Positions 1 to 13,782 of a DNA stretch of 64,000 bases are shown here, piece after piece (the first letter of the stretch is position 1; every line of letters starts with the position of its first letter). Below the pieces are notes generated by a model, which worked only from the letters and a program-made list of their open reading frames with translations, did no database searches and was not told the origin of the DNA. The stretch spans positions 1,737,928-1,801,927 of the forward strand of contig JH720300.1 of the NCBI GenBank assembly GCA_000231825.2, given 5' to 3'. A program made the translations under genes and the position numbers. The DNA is from Tetrahymena elliotti 4EA (lineage: Eukaryota > Ciliophora > Oligohymenophorea > Hymenostomatida > Tetrahymenidae).

Positions 1-710
1 CTAAAATTTCACGCTTAAAAAAGTTGTGATAAAGCCTAAAGAGATGTATAAAAAATACACTTAAAAACTATTAAAAGATGGGGTTTTTTTAATTCTATTT
101 AATGGCAGTAGTTAAATATCCTTGATTTTTGCTTTATTCCCTAAATGTTCTTTATACTATATGATTTTCTATTATTTTATTCTCAATTCTTTGCTGCAAA
201 AATTGAACCAAAATTTCTTAATTACTTGATCTTCTACATGGTCTTAATCCTGTTGCGTCTAGCAATGATATGTTAAATTCTTAATTGCTCTGTAATTGTC
301 ATCCTATTCTTCATCTGAATAATCTACTATTGTTTTAGGGACTTGTTGCATATGTAAATTCTGTTTTTTTTTAGTTAAATAAGGTCAATAATATGTATAG
401 AGATATATTTTTTGATAATAGTGCTTGTGGCTCAAATAGAATAGCTTTAAGAAAATGAATATTTGATGAGCTAATTTTAAATTTGTCTTTCATAATTGAC
501 AGCTTTTCTGAAAAAAAATTGACGATTTACTTGATTTATAGGTTAACTTTTGTTAAATATCATGCCATGACTATAATTTGTCATCTCCATATCTAGCCCT
601 TGATGATGGATAATTGTTTAATACTAATTTTCTATTTCCTCATCTTATTTAAAAATATCAAAGTCATTATCCAAGAAATCAAGATTTTTATTTAAAGTTT
701 AATCAGCCAT
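1..710 (-). CDS. Hypothetical protein, 5' part of a gene running off the left edge
   Basis: Read with TAA/TAG as Gln. Exon 1 is 710..531 (starts MADQTLNKNL, 60 codons) and exon 2 is 360..1, joined in phase 0 across a 170-base intron (donor GTAAATC, acceptor AAACAG). The 180 residues seen are hydrophilic and acidic at first (DFLDNDFDIF, DYSDEEQDDN), then basic (KELRIKQQK). I recognise no family. The final stretch read from bases 60 to 1 looks hydrophobic (VYFLYISLGF), but it starts right at a GTGTAT that could be an intron donor at base 60, so a membrane segment should not be inferred. The reading frame stays open upstream of the chosen ATG, so an earlier start or extra 5' exon is possible. 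The 3' end lies outside the window. Confidence 0.6.
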
Positions 711-3645
711 TTCTATCAATAAGAAAACTTCTTGCTTATACTTTTTAGGCTTTTAAATTGTTTTGCTAATTATAATTTTTTTTCTATAGATTGAGTATTA
801 GTTGATATTGCGGTTTCTTTTGTAAATGTCTCAAAATTATTTATTGAATAATTATTTCGCAAAAAATAATCCTTCACTATTTATTTGGATCTTTTTTTTC
901 TTTTCTTTAAATTAGTAATTAATTATCTAAGAAAAAAATATAATGTGTTTGATTCTCTTGTTCATTACCTTTAATAATGTGAAAAATTAATATATCAATC
1001 ATTCATCCACACAAATTAAATATTCATTTTACTCAAACAATTAATCTCCTTATTTATTTATCTATCTATCTGTCTGCCAGTCAGTCAATTATTTCTTTGT
1101 CTATCAATATACCTTTTGAAAGGACTTATAAAACAAAGATTACTATATATAATTTATCTTATCAATAAATGCTTTGAAATTGGTCATTCTCTGTACCTAA
1201 AAACTAAATTATTGCCATTTAGTTTTTTAAATTGAACTAGCACATTACCCATTATTAATATTTTCTTTTAAAGAAAAAAATAAAATTTTGCTGGCAAATT
1301 TAATTCTGGCAAGATATAAATAAATCTTATCAAAAGATACATGGGATAATTTATTTATGTTAAATTATTATTTCACTCTAAATTGGGAACCGCAAATAGT
1401 TTTCACTTTAATTTGAACCATGAATTTACTTTACTTTAATTAATCTTTAATTATTCTAAAGTTATAACCTTTCTTTGCTTAAAGGGTAAAAGACTTTTTC
1501 CTATTTGTTTCTCTCATAAATTAATCATTATTTTGAAATATCAATAAATATCTCTTCAGCTCTCAGCTAATCTTAATTTGAATAACAAAAGCAATTAAAT
1601 CTCTTAAAATCATTTTAAAACTTTATATAATCTTTGACTTAAGAGTAATATTTAACATATTTAATATTCATCCATTAAGGATTTGATTTAAAAAATTAAT
1701 TTTTGTAAGCGACAAAAGTTTTTGTTCTGTAAGATAGATTGATTTATAGATAGCCGCACTTTATTTTGGAATAATTAATTTTTTTAACATAAATTTTAAA
1801 GAGAGCTCTATTAGATAAAATTATTAATAGCACATCGAAAACCATCTCTTTTATTAAAAAAATTTGTATTGCCTATGATAAATTATTGAGTTTACTAATT
1901 AAAAAAGTAATATTTCTATTTAAATAAAATCCAACAATGTAAAAGTTGCAAACTGATTCTAGATTGCTATTCTATTATTAATTAATCAAAAATAAAAACT
2001 GAAAGCAAATTAACTCTTTATGTGTTACCACTACCTTTTTTAATAGATATTTTGAATTCATTTAATCTTTTCTTTGAATTTGTTATAAATTTAGAAGAAA
2101 AATTTTATATTAAGATAGAAAATAGGTCTTTTCAAATGCATAAAATTGCATTAATGAAATAATTTTATTTAAAAATATTCTTTCTTTTTGTTTGATTAAT
2201 AATTCTAAAAACAATTTCAATATATGTAAAATTTAAATATCAACTTACATATTTTTTAATTATTTTGTTTGTGATTTATTTCATTATACTTTTCCTAATC
2301 TATTTTCACTAGAACATAAAAATTTGTGATATTAAACTATACAAATCATAATTTAATTTCAATAAGCGTTATCCAAAACTAAGAATGATTTTTAGATTTA
2401 CTTTATAAATAATTTTAAGCATAAAATGGCAACATATTTTAGCGTTTCAAATTATTATTTAATTTTTAAATTAATATAAATAAAATAGGTATGAATTTTA
2501 TAAAATAATTTAGAACAAAACTATTGTTTTATCTTTTTTCAAACTAAAAATATTTGATATTTTTTCGACTAAAAATTGAAAATCTTATCACTCACTTACT
2601 GGATTAAATAATGCCTATCTAAATTAATAAAAGTAATTAATTGAACTTACTTTAAAATTTGACAATAAATTTCTATTTTAGATGCATTTTGTTAATTTTA
2701 TCTTAGGGATACATATTTTATACCTTTTAGTTCAATAATATGCAAAATAAAAATAAGTAAAAACTATTTTTAGCATCACCTAAGATTTTCTAACTTTGAA
2801 AATATAAAATAAATATTTTAATAAATTAATGGGTAGAAAACCAAAACAAATAAATTCATTTTAATTCAGAGTTTTTTACTTAGTGATGTTATAAAATATT
2901 ATAAAAGAGAAAATGATTGATAATATTTTCAGACAATAATTAATTTTTAGTAAATCCTTTGATTTAAATATTGTAAAACTTTTATAAATTTTAATCAAAA
3001 GATAGCGAAAATTAATTAGAGACTCTTTATTAAGTAGCAGTTTTTATAAAAATATATTGAAAACTGATTTTCTCATCTTTTTTAAAAATTTATGCTATAT
3101 TAGTTTTAAGAATAAATAAAAAGTACTAGCATTCAAAGTAAATATGATTGCTTTGTTTTTTGCTTAACATTTAAATTTACTTTCCTTTAGATAATAAATA
3201 AAAATTTCACTGAATTATTAAAAAAGTTTGAGATTAATATCTCATGAATTTCCTTTCAAATGAAAATTAATTATTATCTCTACCTAAAAAGTTTACTTTA
3301 TTTTAAAGCAATTTTAAAAATGTTAAATATCTTAAATGGTAATATTATTCATTGAGTTTGGATAAATGGGAAAGATATCCAAAATATTTAATGTTATTTT
3401 TAAAAAACTTTTAAATTTTATAATGTCATATTAAAAATGAAAATTTAACATTAGCACTTGCTTTTATTTAACTGAATTAGAAATTTCAATAAATTTTCAA
3501 TCAATCTATTATGTGATTTCAGTAATTTATATGTAAATTTGATAAAGATAATTAATCTCCAATTAAGTTATTTTCAAATAAACAAAAAATATACTTTTTT
3601 TCATTTTTGATGATATTAAAAAAAGATAAAAAAATTTAAAACATC
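711..3645. other. AT-rich non-coding region upstream of the first giant gene
   Basis: About 2.9 kb of very AT-rich sequence with frequent TGA in all frames. It separates the divergent starts of the partial minus-strand gene and the first tandem receptor gene, so both promoters should lie here. I see only simple-sequence patches, such as TATC/GTCT tetranucleotides near 1057-1090. An open minus-strand frame at about 870-725 (ending in TGA just before the ATG at 710) could be a lost exon or chance. Confidence 0.5.
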
Positions 3646-6600
3646 ATGATAATTTAAAGAAAAAAATATTTACTTTTTAAACTATTAGCTTTTGAAATTT
3701 TTATTAGAGTGGTTTACAACTAAAATTGCTCCAAATAAGGCTAAATTTATAATTTTATAGAATAGTAATGTTAAAATTGTGATGAAAGTTGTGCAACATG
3801 TGATGGATTGACTTAAAATAATTGCTTGTCTTGTTAGAATAATTATTTTATGCGCTCATTTGATAATAGTTGCTAACAAAATTGTGGTTAGAAAATGTAC
3901 CTAAATAAATAAAAAAATGCATGCGAGTAATGCTAGGTTTTTGGATGTAAAGAATGCTAATCTAGCTAATAATGTTATGAATGCAATGAAAATTTAAGTT
4001 TAGATGAGCAATCTAAATGTATTTTAAAATAAAATACTTGCGATTAATACAAATATTACTCAATATTTACAAAATAGTGCTCTTATTAATGCAATAAAAA
4101 TGAATAAAAAGATGAAAGCAGCTAATTTTGTTTACCTATTTAGAATTGTAATTATTACTAGGAAACTGAAAAAATATAAAATTCTGAATTACTATAATAT
4201 TTTTAAATTACAAAACTTTTAGATAATGGATTTATCTTAAAAGGAGATAGCCTTTGTTAATATTATCTATATGATAAGAATTTAGAAATTATTAATTTTT
4301 AATAATTAGTTGAAAATCCTACTAATAAGCCTGTTGTTAATGGGCCATAAAATTTTATTGATGGTTATGTAGCAGGTTGTTAAGCAATATCAAAAACAAT
4401 AGCTTATAACTTTAAAACAAACTAAATTGAGTTTGAGCTAACACAAATATACAATTCATAATACAGCCTCTTAGTACTTGATACTGAGAATCATTTGTTA
4501 GTTTTATAAAGTAACTATGGAGGATATTTATTTTATGATTATATAAAAAAAGAAGAACTATACAGAGATGATAGCTTGATGTTTGTAGATAAATTTAAAG
4601 TATTAAACTCTTTTAAATAAATTTATTTATTTTAGTTCTACTCAGACATTTTTGTAAATTTTATTGAGTATCATAAATATGATATTTATTTTTTTTCTAT
4701 AAATAGGAATTTTAAAACCCTCATCTATATTTAAAATTAGAAAATAGAGTAATTAAATTGAGTGAATTTTTCATTTAATTTGAAGTTTTAAATGAAAAAA
4801 ATATGATTTTTTTTGCCACTGACTTAACTTTATTGTAAGGTTTCTTTTTCTCTGCTGACGAAAAAAATTTATCATTGAAATTGATCTTGAAAACAGAAAT
4901 TAATTATTATTATGATACTTTTTTCTAAAAAGATTTGTCATTATTTTATTTGGAAGGATTCTATTTTTTGGAAATATTCCACATTCAAAGTAATACTGTT
5001 GAATGTATCAGTTAAATTCTAAGCAATTAAAAGCTATTAGATACCAAAGTTACATTTTATAAGCAATCAGATTCTAACTAGCCGATGATAATTATATTAC
5101 AAGGTTTAAATAATATGTACTATGAGTAATTAAGTTATTCTTAATACAAGGAGATTTAACTCTTAAATATGAAATAATACAACTTTAAAATAGATGAAAT
5201 TTTAAATCCTACCAATTTATAGTTTATGAAATAGGAAATTTTTTACATTTTAAACTATAAAAATTAAATCTTTATTATAGAATTTGAAATCATAGATGAC
5301 GGGAAGGTGACTATTAATGAAATAATAAGTTCAAGAAAATAAAATTAAGATTTAATAATGAATTCTAATAATGTATCAAATCTAAGATTGTTTGATAAAA
5401 ATGAACATTAATTGGTAAGCTATTCTCGTAAACTACAATATAATCTAATAAGCCATTTCAATTTTTATTTATATAATATACAAAATTTTTCAATAAATAA
5501 AAGCTTTTTAAAAAATTTAAATGATATTGATTTAGCTTAAGAGACTGATATAAAATTAGATTTAGGAAACAACCTATTACTAATGATGTTTTAAATTTCA
5601 TAAAATTAATGTAAAATAGTGATAAAAGATATATTACTTGATGAATTCCTTTTGAATATAAATGATACTTGCTTTTTTGTAGTAACTGAAAAAATTACAT
5701 ATTACTTCTCAAAGGCTGGATTTCTATTTTAGAGATTTCCAATGGCGTTGTATAATGTAAAAGATAATTCTAAAGTAACTTAATTCTATTAATTTGATTT
5801 AAGCCATTCTATGTAAATAACTTTCTTCAATTATCAAAACTAAAAATTGCTATTTTTAGATAAACAAAACAATTTATTTGGATTTGACTTAGTTTCTTTA
5901 CAATAAGAATAGTACATAAGTGATTCCAAAATAAGTGGCTTACTTTAAACCAATGTTTTTGTAGGTGGCATATTAAGAGATCAGCTTGTCTCCTTTAATG
6001 ATTCTATTTATTTAATTTTTAATTAAAATTTAATTTAAGAATTTAAAATTGAAGAAAAATAAATAATAAAAGCAAATTAAATTTAATTGAACAGTTCTTT
6101 CTAAGCTATAACCTACTAAGAATATATTATTATCATTATGAAACAAGAAATTTATTTTTACAATTAACAATTACAACTTTAAAAAAAAGAAATTATTCTT
6201 TTTGATATTAAAATAACTGATGTATTTAATATTGATACATTTTTAGTTCTTTTTGGGTAAAAATTTATTTACTAATTTGACTTAGTTTCTCTTGAATTTA
6301 AGACTATCCCTGTAACCATTTCTTCACCAAAATTTAATCTAATCTTATATTAAAATCTGGAGATTTTACAAATTAATCAATTAATTATTTAGTACCGACT
6401 CTTTATAATTTTAAATAATTAAAACTTTTAGTTACGACACTAACCTATCTCAAATTTGAATCAATAATAGTATTTTTTCTTATAAGATGATGTTCTAAAA
6501 ATATCTAAAAATATTTAAAATAACCCAGTATCAGTAATTGATTAGAGATAATTTAGTTAAACTTTGATTTTTTATTGGTTTGATGATAATTTACAATTAG

Positions 6601-9600
6601 CTTATTATTATGACTCACAGACAAGTTAAATTATTAAAATTCATATTTTGATTAACTAAATAGACAAAACTTTTAGTTTTTAGGATAGTTTTACATAAAC
6701 ATTTGTCAATCCGTACGAGGATATATTTATATTTTTCAAAGAAGATGAATCGCTTCATGTATTTAATCCTAAATTAAATGATGGATAAATATTTTTGATT
6801 TAAAAATTCTCTGGGATAAATAGGATAGAAGCCTGTAAATATGAACAAGTACTGATAGTTTAGACAATTAATAATGACATTTTCATTTATAATGTACAAT
6901 TCGTTTTCAAATTTATTTTAAATTATAAAAAATTTTATATAGTATGGAAGATAGCAAGGCTATGGAGTATTTTTAGATATCAGTGACATATCAGCATTTA
7001 TAAATTAATAATATCCTCTTAATTTCTAATTATAATGTAAGAATAATTTAATTTTTACAAGTTCACCAAACATCAAACTATTTAACTTATTTGATGGATC
7101 AATCAGCTCGTTTTAGCTTGTAAATAATTAATTAAAAATACATTTTTAGATATGCTAATATTAATTTTAAAATAGGGAGACTATACCTAATATCTAAATA
7201 ATTTGAATTCTAAGCCAATTATAGATGTTTAAAATTAAGTTATAATCTATCCGCATAGTTAATTCAACTCATATTTTTAAAGAGGAAATCAAAAAATTTA
7301 GTAAAAATTATATTTTTATGATAGAAATTCAACATAAATGTACTATGATATTTCAAATAATTAACTGATAGTTTTGACTGGTAATTAAAATTCTATAACT
7401 GTTATTGACTATAACCAATCATTGCAAAAGTATATTTACTAAACTTAAAATAATTTTTCAAAAAATTTAACCTGTTTTGTTGCTAAATATAACTTAATCA
7501 TAATAGTAGACTAAACTCCTTAAATTATTATTTACAATTACCTTAATAATGTGGCTTAAATATCTCCAATATCTTTTAATTAATTATTCTAATTAGTTCT
7601 TGATGTAAACAATAATTTCATCTACATTTAATCTTAATAATCTGTTCATGTGTTTCAAGTCCCAGAAATGAATTATTATGAATCTCTAAATGATAATGTT
7701 AAAATGAACAATATTAAGATATAAAAAATGTAATTACTAACTGAATTAAATGCCTTGTTTGTAATAAGATCAGATTAAGTTATTCTAGTTTACGATTTAA
7801 TTGAAACAATAATTCAAGAAGAAAAGAGTTTTATCAATGAAATCTAAATCCAATTTATCGAATTTGAGAATTTTACTGTTACTTATAATATCCTAAGTAG
7901 TTCTTTATTGCTATTTAAAGATAGAATATTTAAAGATGAGTTATTGTTAGATTTAACTTTTTTTACTGTATAAAAATGTGATATGTTTAAATTAGATCAA
8001 TAGGTTTTAATATTTATTTCACCATTAAGAATCTTTAAAATTTTCATAAATTTTTAAACAAACAAATTTGAAATAATTCACTAACTTGAAATAAATGAAT
8101 CCTACACAGATGTTTTGTTTGATAAATTTAATCAAAGATTAATCTTAATAAATTAATAATCTAATTAAGTGAGCTGCTTTTATCTTATTTCTACTACAGA
8201 GATAACAATTGTTGGTAAATTATTTCAGAATTACTAATAAATTATAATTTAGTAAAGTAACATTATTTACTCATCAAATAACATGATAATGTCTTAACAT
8301 TTATCAAATTTAGAACTAAATATTTAATTGAAATTGGGATATGCAAAGATTAATTACCTAATAAAATTAAATGAATGTAACAGTTTACAATTTGATGATA
8401 GGTTAGATGATATAAATCAATCAAATATTTATGATACATAAAATGATAATTTAATTTTGGTAATTTAAAATGATGAAAAGACTATTTATACAGTAAATAC
8501 TTTGTAGCTTATTGTAGTTAATTTAGTTAAAATAGATTACTAAACTCTTAATGTGGTGATTGATAGAAATAGGAAAATTATATTTCTAGTTTCAAATGTT
8601 TAATACACATTCATATATGATTTTAGTTTGAAATTACTTTCAAAAATTAAGAACCCTTGCCTTATAAGTGCTAAAATATATTTTGATGATCAATTCATAT
8701 ACTCAGTTTGTTCGAGCTCTGTTTATTTTTACAACTCGCTTACTTTAACAAAACAAAACTTTTAAATAAATTCTGGATTTAGTGGTATTGAATTTGTTAA
8801 AAAATTAAATACATAAAGGATGTTCATTTTAGTAGAATAAAATTCAATTTATATCATAGAATTTTAATAAAATGACACTAATTCAATCAAAATATTGTTT
8901 TAAAAATAAAAACAAAAAATGTACATCTAAAAAGCTACAATAATTGATGATGATAATCACTAAAAATATTTTGAAATTTTAGGAATATCTTGGGGTGATG
9001 TCATTTATTATTTAATTCCTTACGAAACTTAAAATGAGTGTACAGCTAGCTTTATTCTATCTAATCCTGAAATGAATTCTTAATAAATTAAAATAATTTA
9101 GGAAAATGCTAACATAACCAAGCAAACTGCTTCTTAAATTCAAATTGAAATATAAAATGATTAAAAATTAAGTAAAATTACTAGCCTTTATCATTAAAGT
9201 ACTTCACTTGAAATATAAATTTATACAAAAAATAAAAACACAATAGTTTGGGATGATGGAAGTATTGTAGATGATCCTAACATAGGTGAGCTAGTCATTC
9301 GTGATGCATAATTAAATATTACTAATAATCTAATATTAAATTAAAAGAAAAATATTAATTAAGTGCTTTTGTACAATTTAGACTTCATTAACATCAAAAA
9401 CTAAATCATTTTTGAAAATATATCAAAAGTAATATTTTTTAATATAACTTTATCATAAATTATCTATTATGGAAGTGTAGTTTCATAACCGCTATTTATA
9501 TTTAGAAACTGCAAAATAGTAATACTGGAAAATGTCACCATAAATTATGTTAATTCAAATAACCAAACTATTTTCCAATATGATAATTGTACTAAAATAG

Positions 9601-12600
9601 TAATTAAGGATTTTAATGTAACAAACTCCTATTTCTTTTCACTCTTCTCTATGAATAAAGCTGAATCAGCAGCTTTGAGATATTTAAATTTTGAGAATAA
9701 CACTAATTATTTTCAAAGTGTTATTTAAGGTATCTAAGTGGATTAGATTGATTTCAGCTATTTAAATATCTCAAAGACTCAGTAAAACTAAATTTTTGAC
9801 TTTTAGGGATGCTCAAATATAAGTTTGAGATTTATAAATGGTAAAGATGTTAAAGATATAATATTGCTATCTATAAAACCTTATGAAAATTATTATATTT
9901 TTCCTACAAATGAACTTAAAATTTAAAACTTTTTTATCAACCATTCTCAAAACGTTGGTTTTTTTCTAGAATCAGATGAATTATCTGTTTTAGATTCTTA
10001 ATTTTAAAATTTAGTGTAGAATAATACTAGTCTTATTAACTCTAAGCTTTCAAATATAACAATAATTGGATGCACTTTTGAGAATATAAGATTAAGTTTA
10101 GGATAATCAATACTTAAATAGATAAACTTCAACAATTTTATCTTGTAAAAATCAAATTTTTTGGAAATAGATGGAAATTTAATATATCTCTTGAACTAAA
10201 ATAGTGGATATGAAGTATAATTTAATTCTTTGAAGATGATTGATAACTTTGCATCAAATGTTATTTTGATAAATTTAGTATAAAAAGTATTTATCAGAGA
10301 TAGTTTTTTTATAAATTAAATATCATAATAAAATGGAGGGGTTTTTAATATCTAAAATACTCTTGAATTATTTATTAGTGAATCTTAATTTGAGTAAAAT
10401 TAATCAATCTTAGGAAGTGGCGGATCTTTGTTTTTTGACTCAGTTTTAAGTTTTTTAATTTAGAATTCAGATTTTAAAGAAAATTAATCATAAAATGAAT
10501 CTGGAGGAGCTATCTCTATTATTTAAAAATAACAAGCTGGTTATAATTCTCAAATTATAAATAGTAAATTTCATTAAAATAAAGCTTTACAAGGATTAGG
10601 AGGTGCTATTGCAATTATTAACTGTGACCTAAATTTAAAAAATACTACGATTATGAATAATAAAGCAAGTATTGGAGGAGGAATGCATTACTAATTAGTT
10701 ATTCCATAAATAATTTAATATAAACTTATCGAATAAAATAATAATACAATAAAAGATAATGAATGTCTATTATATGGGCAAAATATTGGTTCAACCTTAA
10801 GGAAATTAATACTTAATTTAAAAAAGAATCCTTTAAGTATTATTGAAGAAGAAAATTAGTAAAAAGAAATTTTAATTTCAAATTTCAGGAGTGGAGACAA
10901 TTTATTTATAGATGAGATACAAATTTTAGATGAAGAAAATAATTTGTTTAAATACGACTCTTCTTTAAAGTATAGTTAAAGTGCTGTTGAAATCATCTAA
11001 AAATCAACCATGACAATAAATTAAAAAAATTAAAATGAGTAAATGAAAATATTAGGAGGAACTATCATTACTTATTAATAAGGAAAGTTTTCTTTTAATG
11101 TAAGTATTTCTTATTTTCCAGAAGCAGACTCTACATTCTAGTTATAGACATAGAAAATGCCACCTTTATATGATTCAAAAGGAAAAGAATATATAGAATA
11201 GAAATAATTATAATTAGAATTCAAAATCAATTTTAGAAAATGTTTGATAGGAGAAATCCAAAAGAATTTTTTTTCAAGCATTATTTGTGAGGGATGTCCT
11301 GATGGTAAATATTCATTACATCTATAAGACTAAAGCTGCAAGATATGTCCATCTTCAGCTGTTGAGTGCTAAGGTTCTTAAATTAAAATAAAAAATGGGT
11401 ATTGGAGATCAAATATTGAAACTGATCTAATTTTGTATTGTAAAAATGCACCAAATAATTGTTAACCTGAAAACTAAGAGTCAAAAGTAAAATCATTAAC
11501 AAATAGATCTTGCAATTTTTTTTATTAAATCAAGAATAATTTAGTTAGTTTTAGAATTTAAAAATAATTATAATGCTAGTTCATATATTTTATTTTGAAT
11601 AGCTTGGATGCACTAGAGGTTATGTTGGTCCTTTGTGTGAATAATGTGATTTTTTTGGTAATCTTTGGGGTTAAAGATATTAGAAGGTTTTTTCATCTTT
11701 TTAATGCTCAAAATGTTCAGATATGCTATTATTGGCAGGAATTTAACAAACATTATTCATTATTTTCCTAACATTATATATCTATGTTTGCAATAGAAAG
11801 ATAATTAACTCAATAGAAAGAGATTTATAAAACTATTATATTAAAATGCTTGGTCTCCTCTATCTAAATAATTCAGGTATAAACTTAGTTAAGAAATTAA
11901 TTTTCATTTATTTAATTCTTAAAAATAAAAAAAATGTATTCAGCATTTTCAGCAACTTAAATCTACCATAAATTTCAGGAAAATTTTCGATAAAAAAGTA
12001 GAATTGATTATTTTTTTTATTTCATCTTTTACTAATTAAATGTTATTTACTTATTTATTAATTTGCTTTTTGTTATCATGAAATAAAAAAAATAATTTAT
12101 TGAATGAAAATTATTTTTTAACACTTTTTATTTAATATTAGTACATAAAGCTAATTCAACAGTTTATTCAAAGATTTTAATTGATCACTTATAATTTCTA
12201 TCTATGCTAAGTAGTATTTCTTTCTAGTTTCCAACTCTTATAGAGATTTCTTCAAATGTTACAGGAAATCCTTTATAGATTTAAAATAATCTGTTTGATT
12301 GCTTTTATCCTAATGAAATGAGCCTACCAAAGTGGTTTGCAAAAGTAATATGTTCAGTAACTCTTCCTTTCTTTATCTATTAACTCTGCTAACTAATAGA
12401 TTTTGCTATAAAAATTATTTACAAATAAAATACACACTTTAGGTATAAGAAAACAACTTTGATTTTCTTTTATTTTTATTTCTACCCATCTATAATATTT
12501 CTCTTGATTAAATCAATAAATTGTGTACAAATTGGAGATTAAAAATATGCATAAATTGATACTTTGATAGCTTGCAGGAATTTTTCAGATCATTTTATTT

Positions 12601-13782
12601 ATAATATCTTATTTAGCTATCCTTCTATCTTTATAGTATGTATAATCATTCCTCTCTATTTTATTTATAAAGTAAGATAAATAATGAATTAAAAACTAAC
12701 TAAAATTCAAAAGAGCCCTTTCTGGATTATTTATGAACCATATAAAAATAAACTCTATTACTGGGAATTCATTAGATTATTTTAAAAGAGTGCAGTTATG
12801 GTCACTTCAATATTATTACAAGAATCTCTGCTTTTGAAAGTAAATAAAATTTTAAAAAATTAACTAAATTTGAAATTATTTTATTCATCATAATAAAGAC
12901 TTGCATAATAAACTAAGTACTGATAATATATTAGTATATTTAGATGAAAATTAATCCATTTACTAATAAGAATCATAATAAAATAGAAACATAATCTTTA
13001 CTGATTAGTATTTCCACATTAAACTTTTGTTTAGCCTAGTCTTTGCTAAATGACCAGTTCTATATTCTATTGATAATTCTTTAAATTTTTTTTTTAATCT
13101 TAAATTTCAACTTTATCTTGAAGCTAATGTTCTTAACCTTCATAAAGTCTATCCCTGCAGTCAAAGAAAATAGAAATATATTTTAAAAATCACTTTACTA
13201 TTTGAAAACTAAATTTCCTTATCTCTTTGGCTACATATAATTAGATTATAAAATTAAATTCTAAACAGCTTTGAAAATAAAAAAATTAAGATATTTAGTA
13301 AAAAATATGTCTGAAATTAGAAATTAAAGGTTATAGCTGACAAATATACAAAGTCTATTAAAATCTTAGAAGAATAATTAAATTAAATAATAAAGATAAT
13401 TTAAGATTGAATTGACTTGTGACTACATAGATGAAACAATTAACAGTGAATTTGATAGTTACAAGCAATCTCAGCAAGCATTATCACTTAGAAATAGGTA
13501 CTAGCTTTAGGCCAAACATAAGAGTCAAGGTAAATTTAATTCTCAGATATTATTTACAAATAAAATTTTTAAAATAGACTCATATAAAGAGAGTAATAGT
13601 TTACTTTCTCAAGATTCACGCGAGCAAGCTAATTTTTAGTTAAGGTTATTAAATCATAAAGGTAATTAATAAAAAGATTTATACTTTTACATTATAGAGT
13701 AATGATACTTATTTTTATAGACTTTCAGAGGGAAGAATCTAAGACTAAAGGAAAGGATAAAATCCTACATTAAAAAATTTGA
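3646..13782 (+). CDS. Giant multidomain surface membrane protein, tandem copy 1
   Basis: Nine exons: 3646-4653, 4707-6893, 6943-7119, 7176-11486, 11603-11876, 12142-12839, 12899-13529, 13578-13661, 13721-13782. Together they give 3,143 residues ending at TGA. Residues 1-26 look like a signal peptide (KKYLLFKLLAFEIF core). Residues 27-175 are Cys-rich with CxxC spacing of the furin-like/growth-factor-receptor type (CQNCDESCATC). Residues 180-1830 are beta-rich without a named domain. About 1830-2320 resemble a right-handed beta-helix with polymorphic-membrane-protein-like GGAI/FxxN motifs (SGGAISI, LGGAIAI). A second Cys-rich part (about 2476-2600) contains CPDGKYSL, GYWR and GYVGPLCEQC. Six or seven hydrophobic segments follow from about 2605 to 2965, then a polar tail. 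Role inferred: receptor or adhesin of the plasma membrane. The alternative start ATG at 3610 is in frame; 3646 matches the paralogue better. The last exon could instead end at TGA 13703-13705. Confidence 0.85.

Noticed and set aside
1057..1090. TATC/GTCT tetranucleotide run
   Set aside because: Too short and imperfect to be more than ordinary simple sequence.
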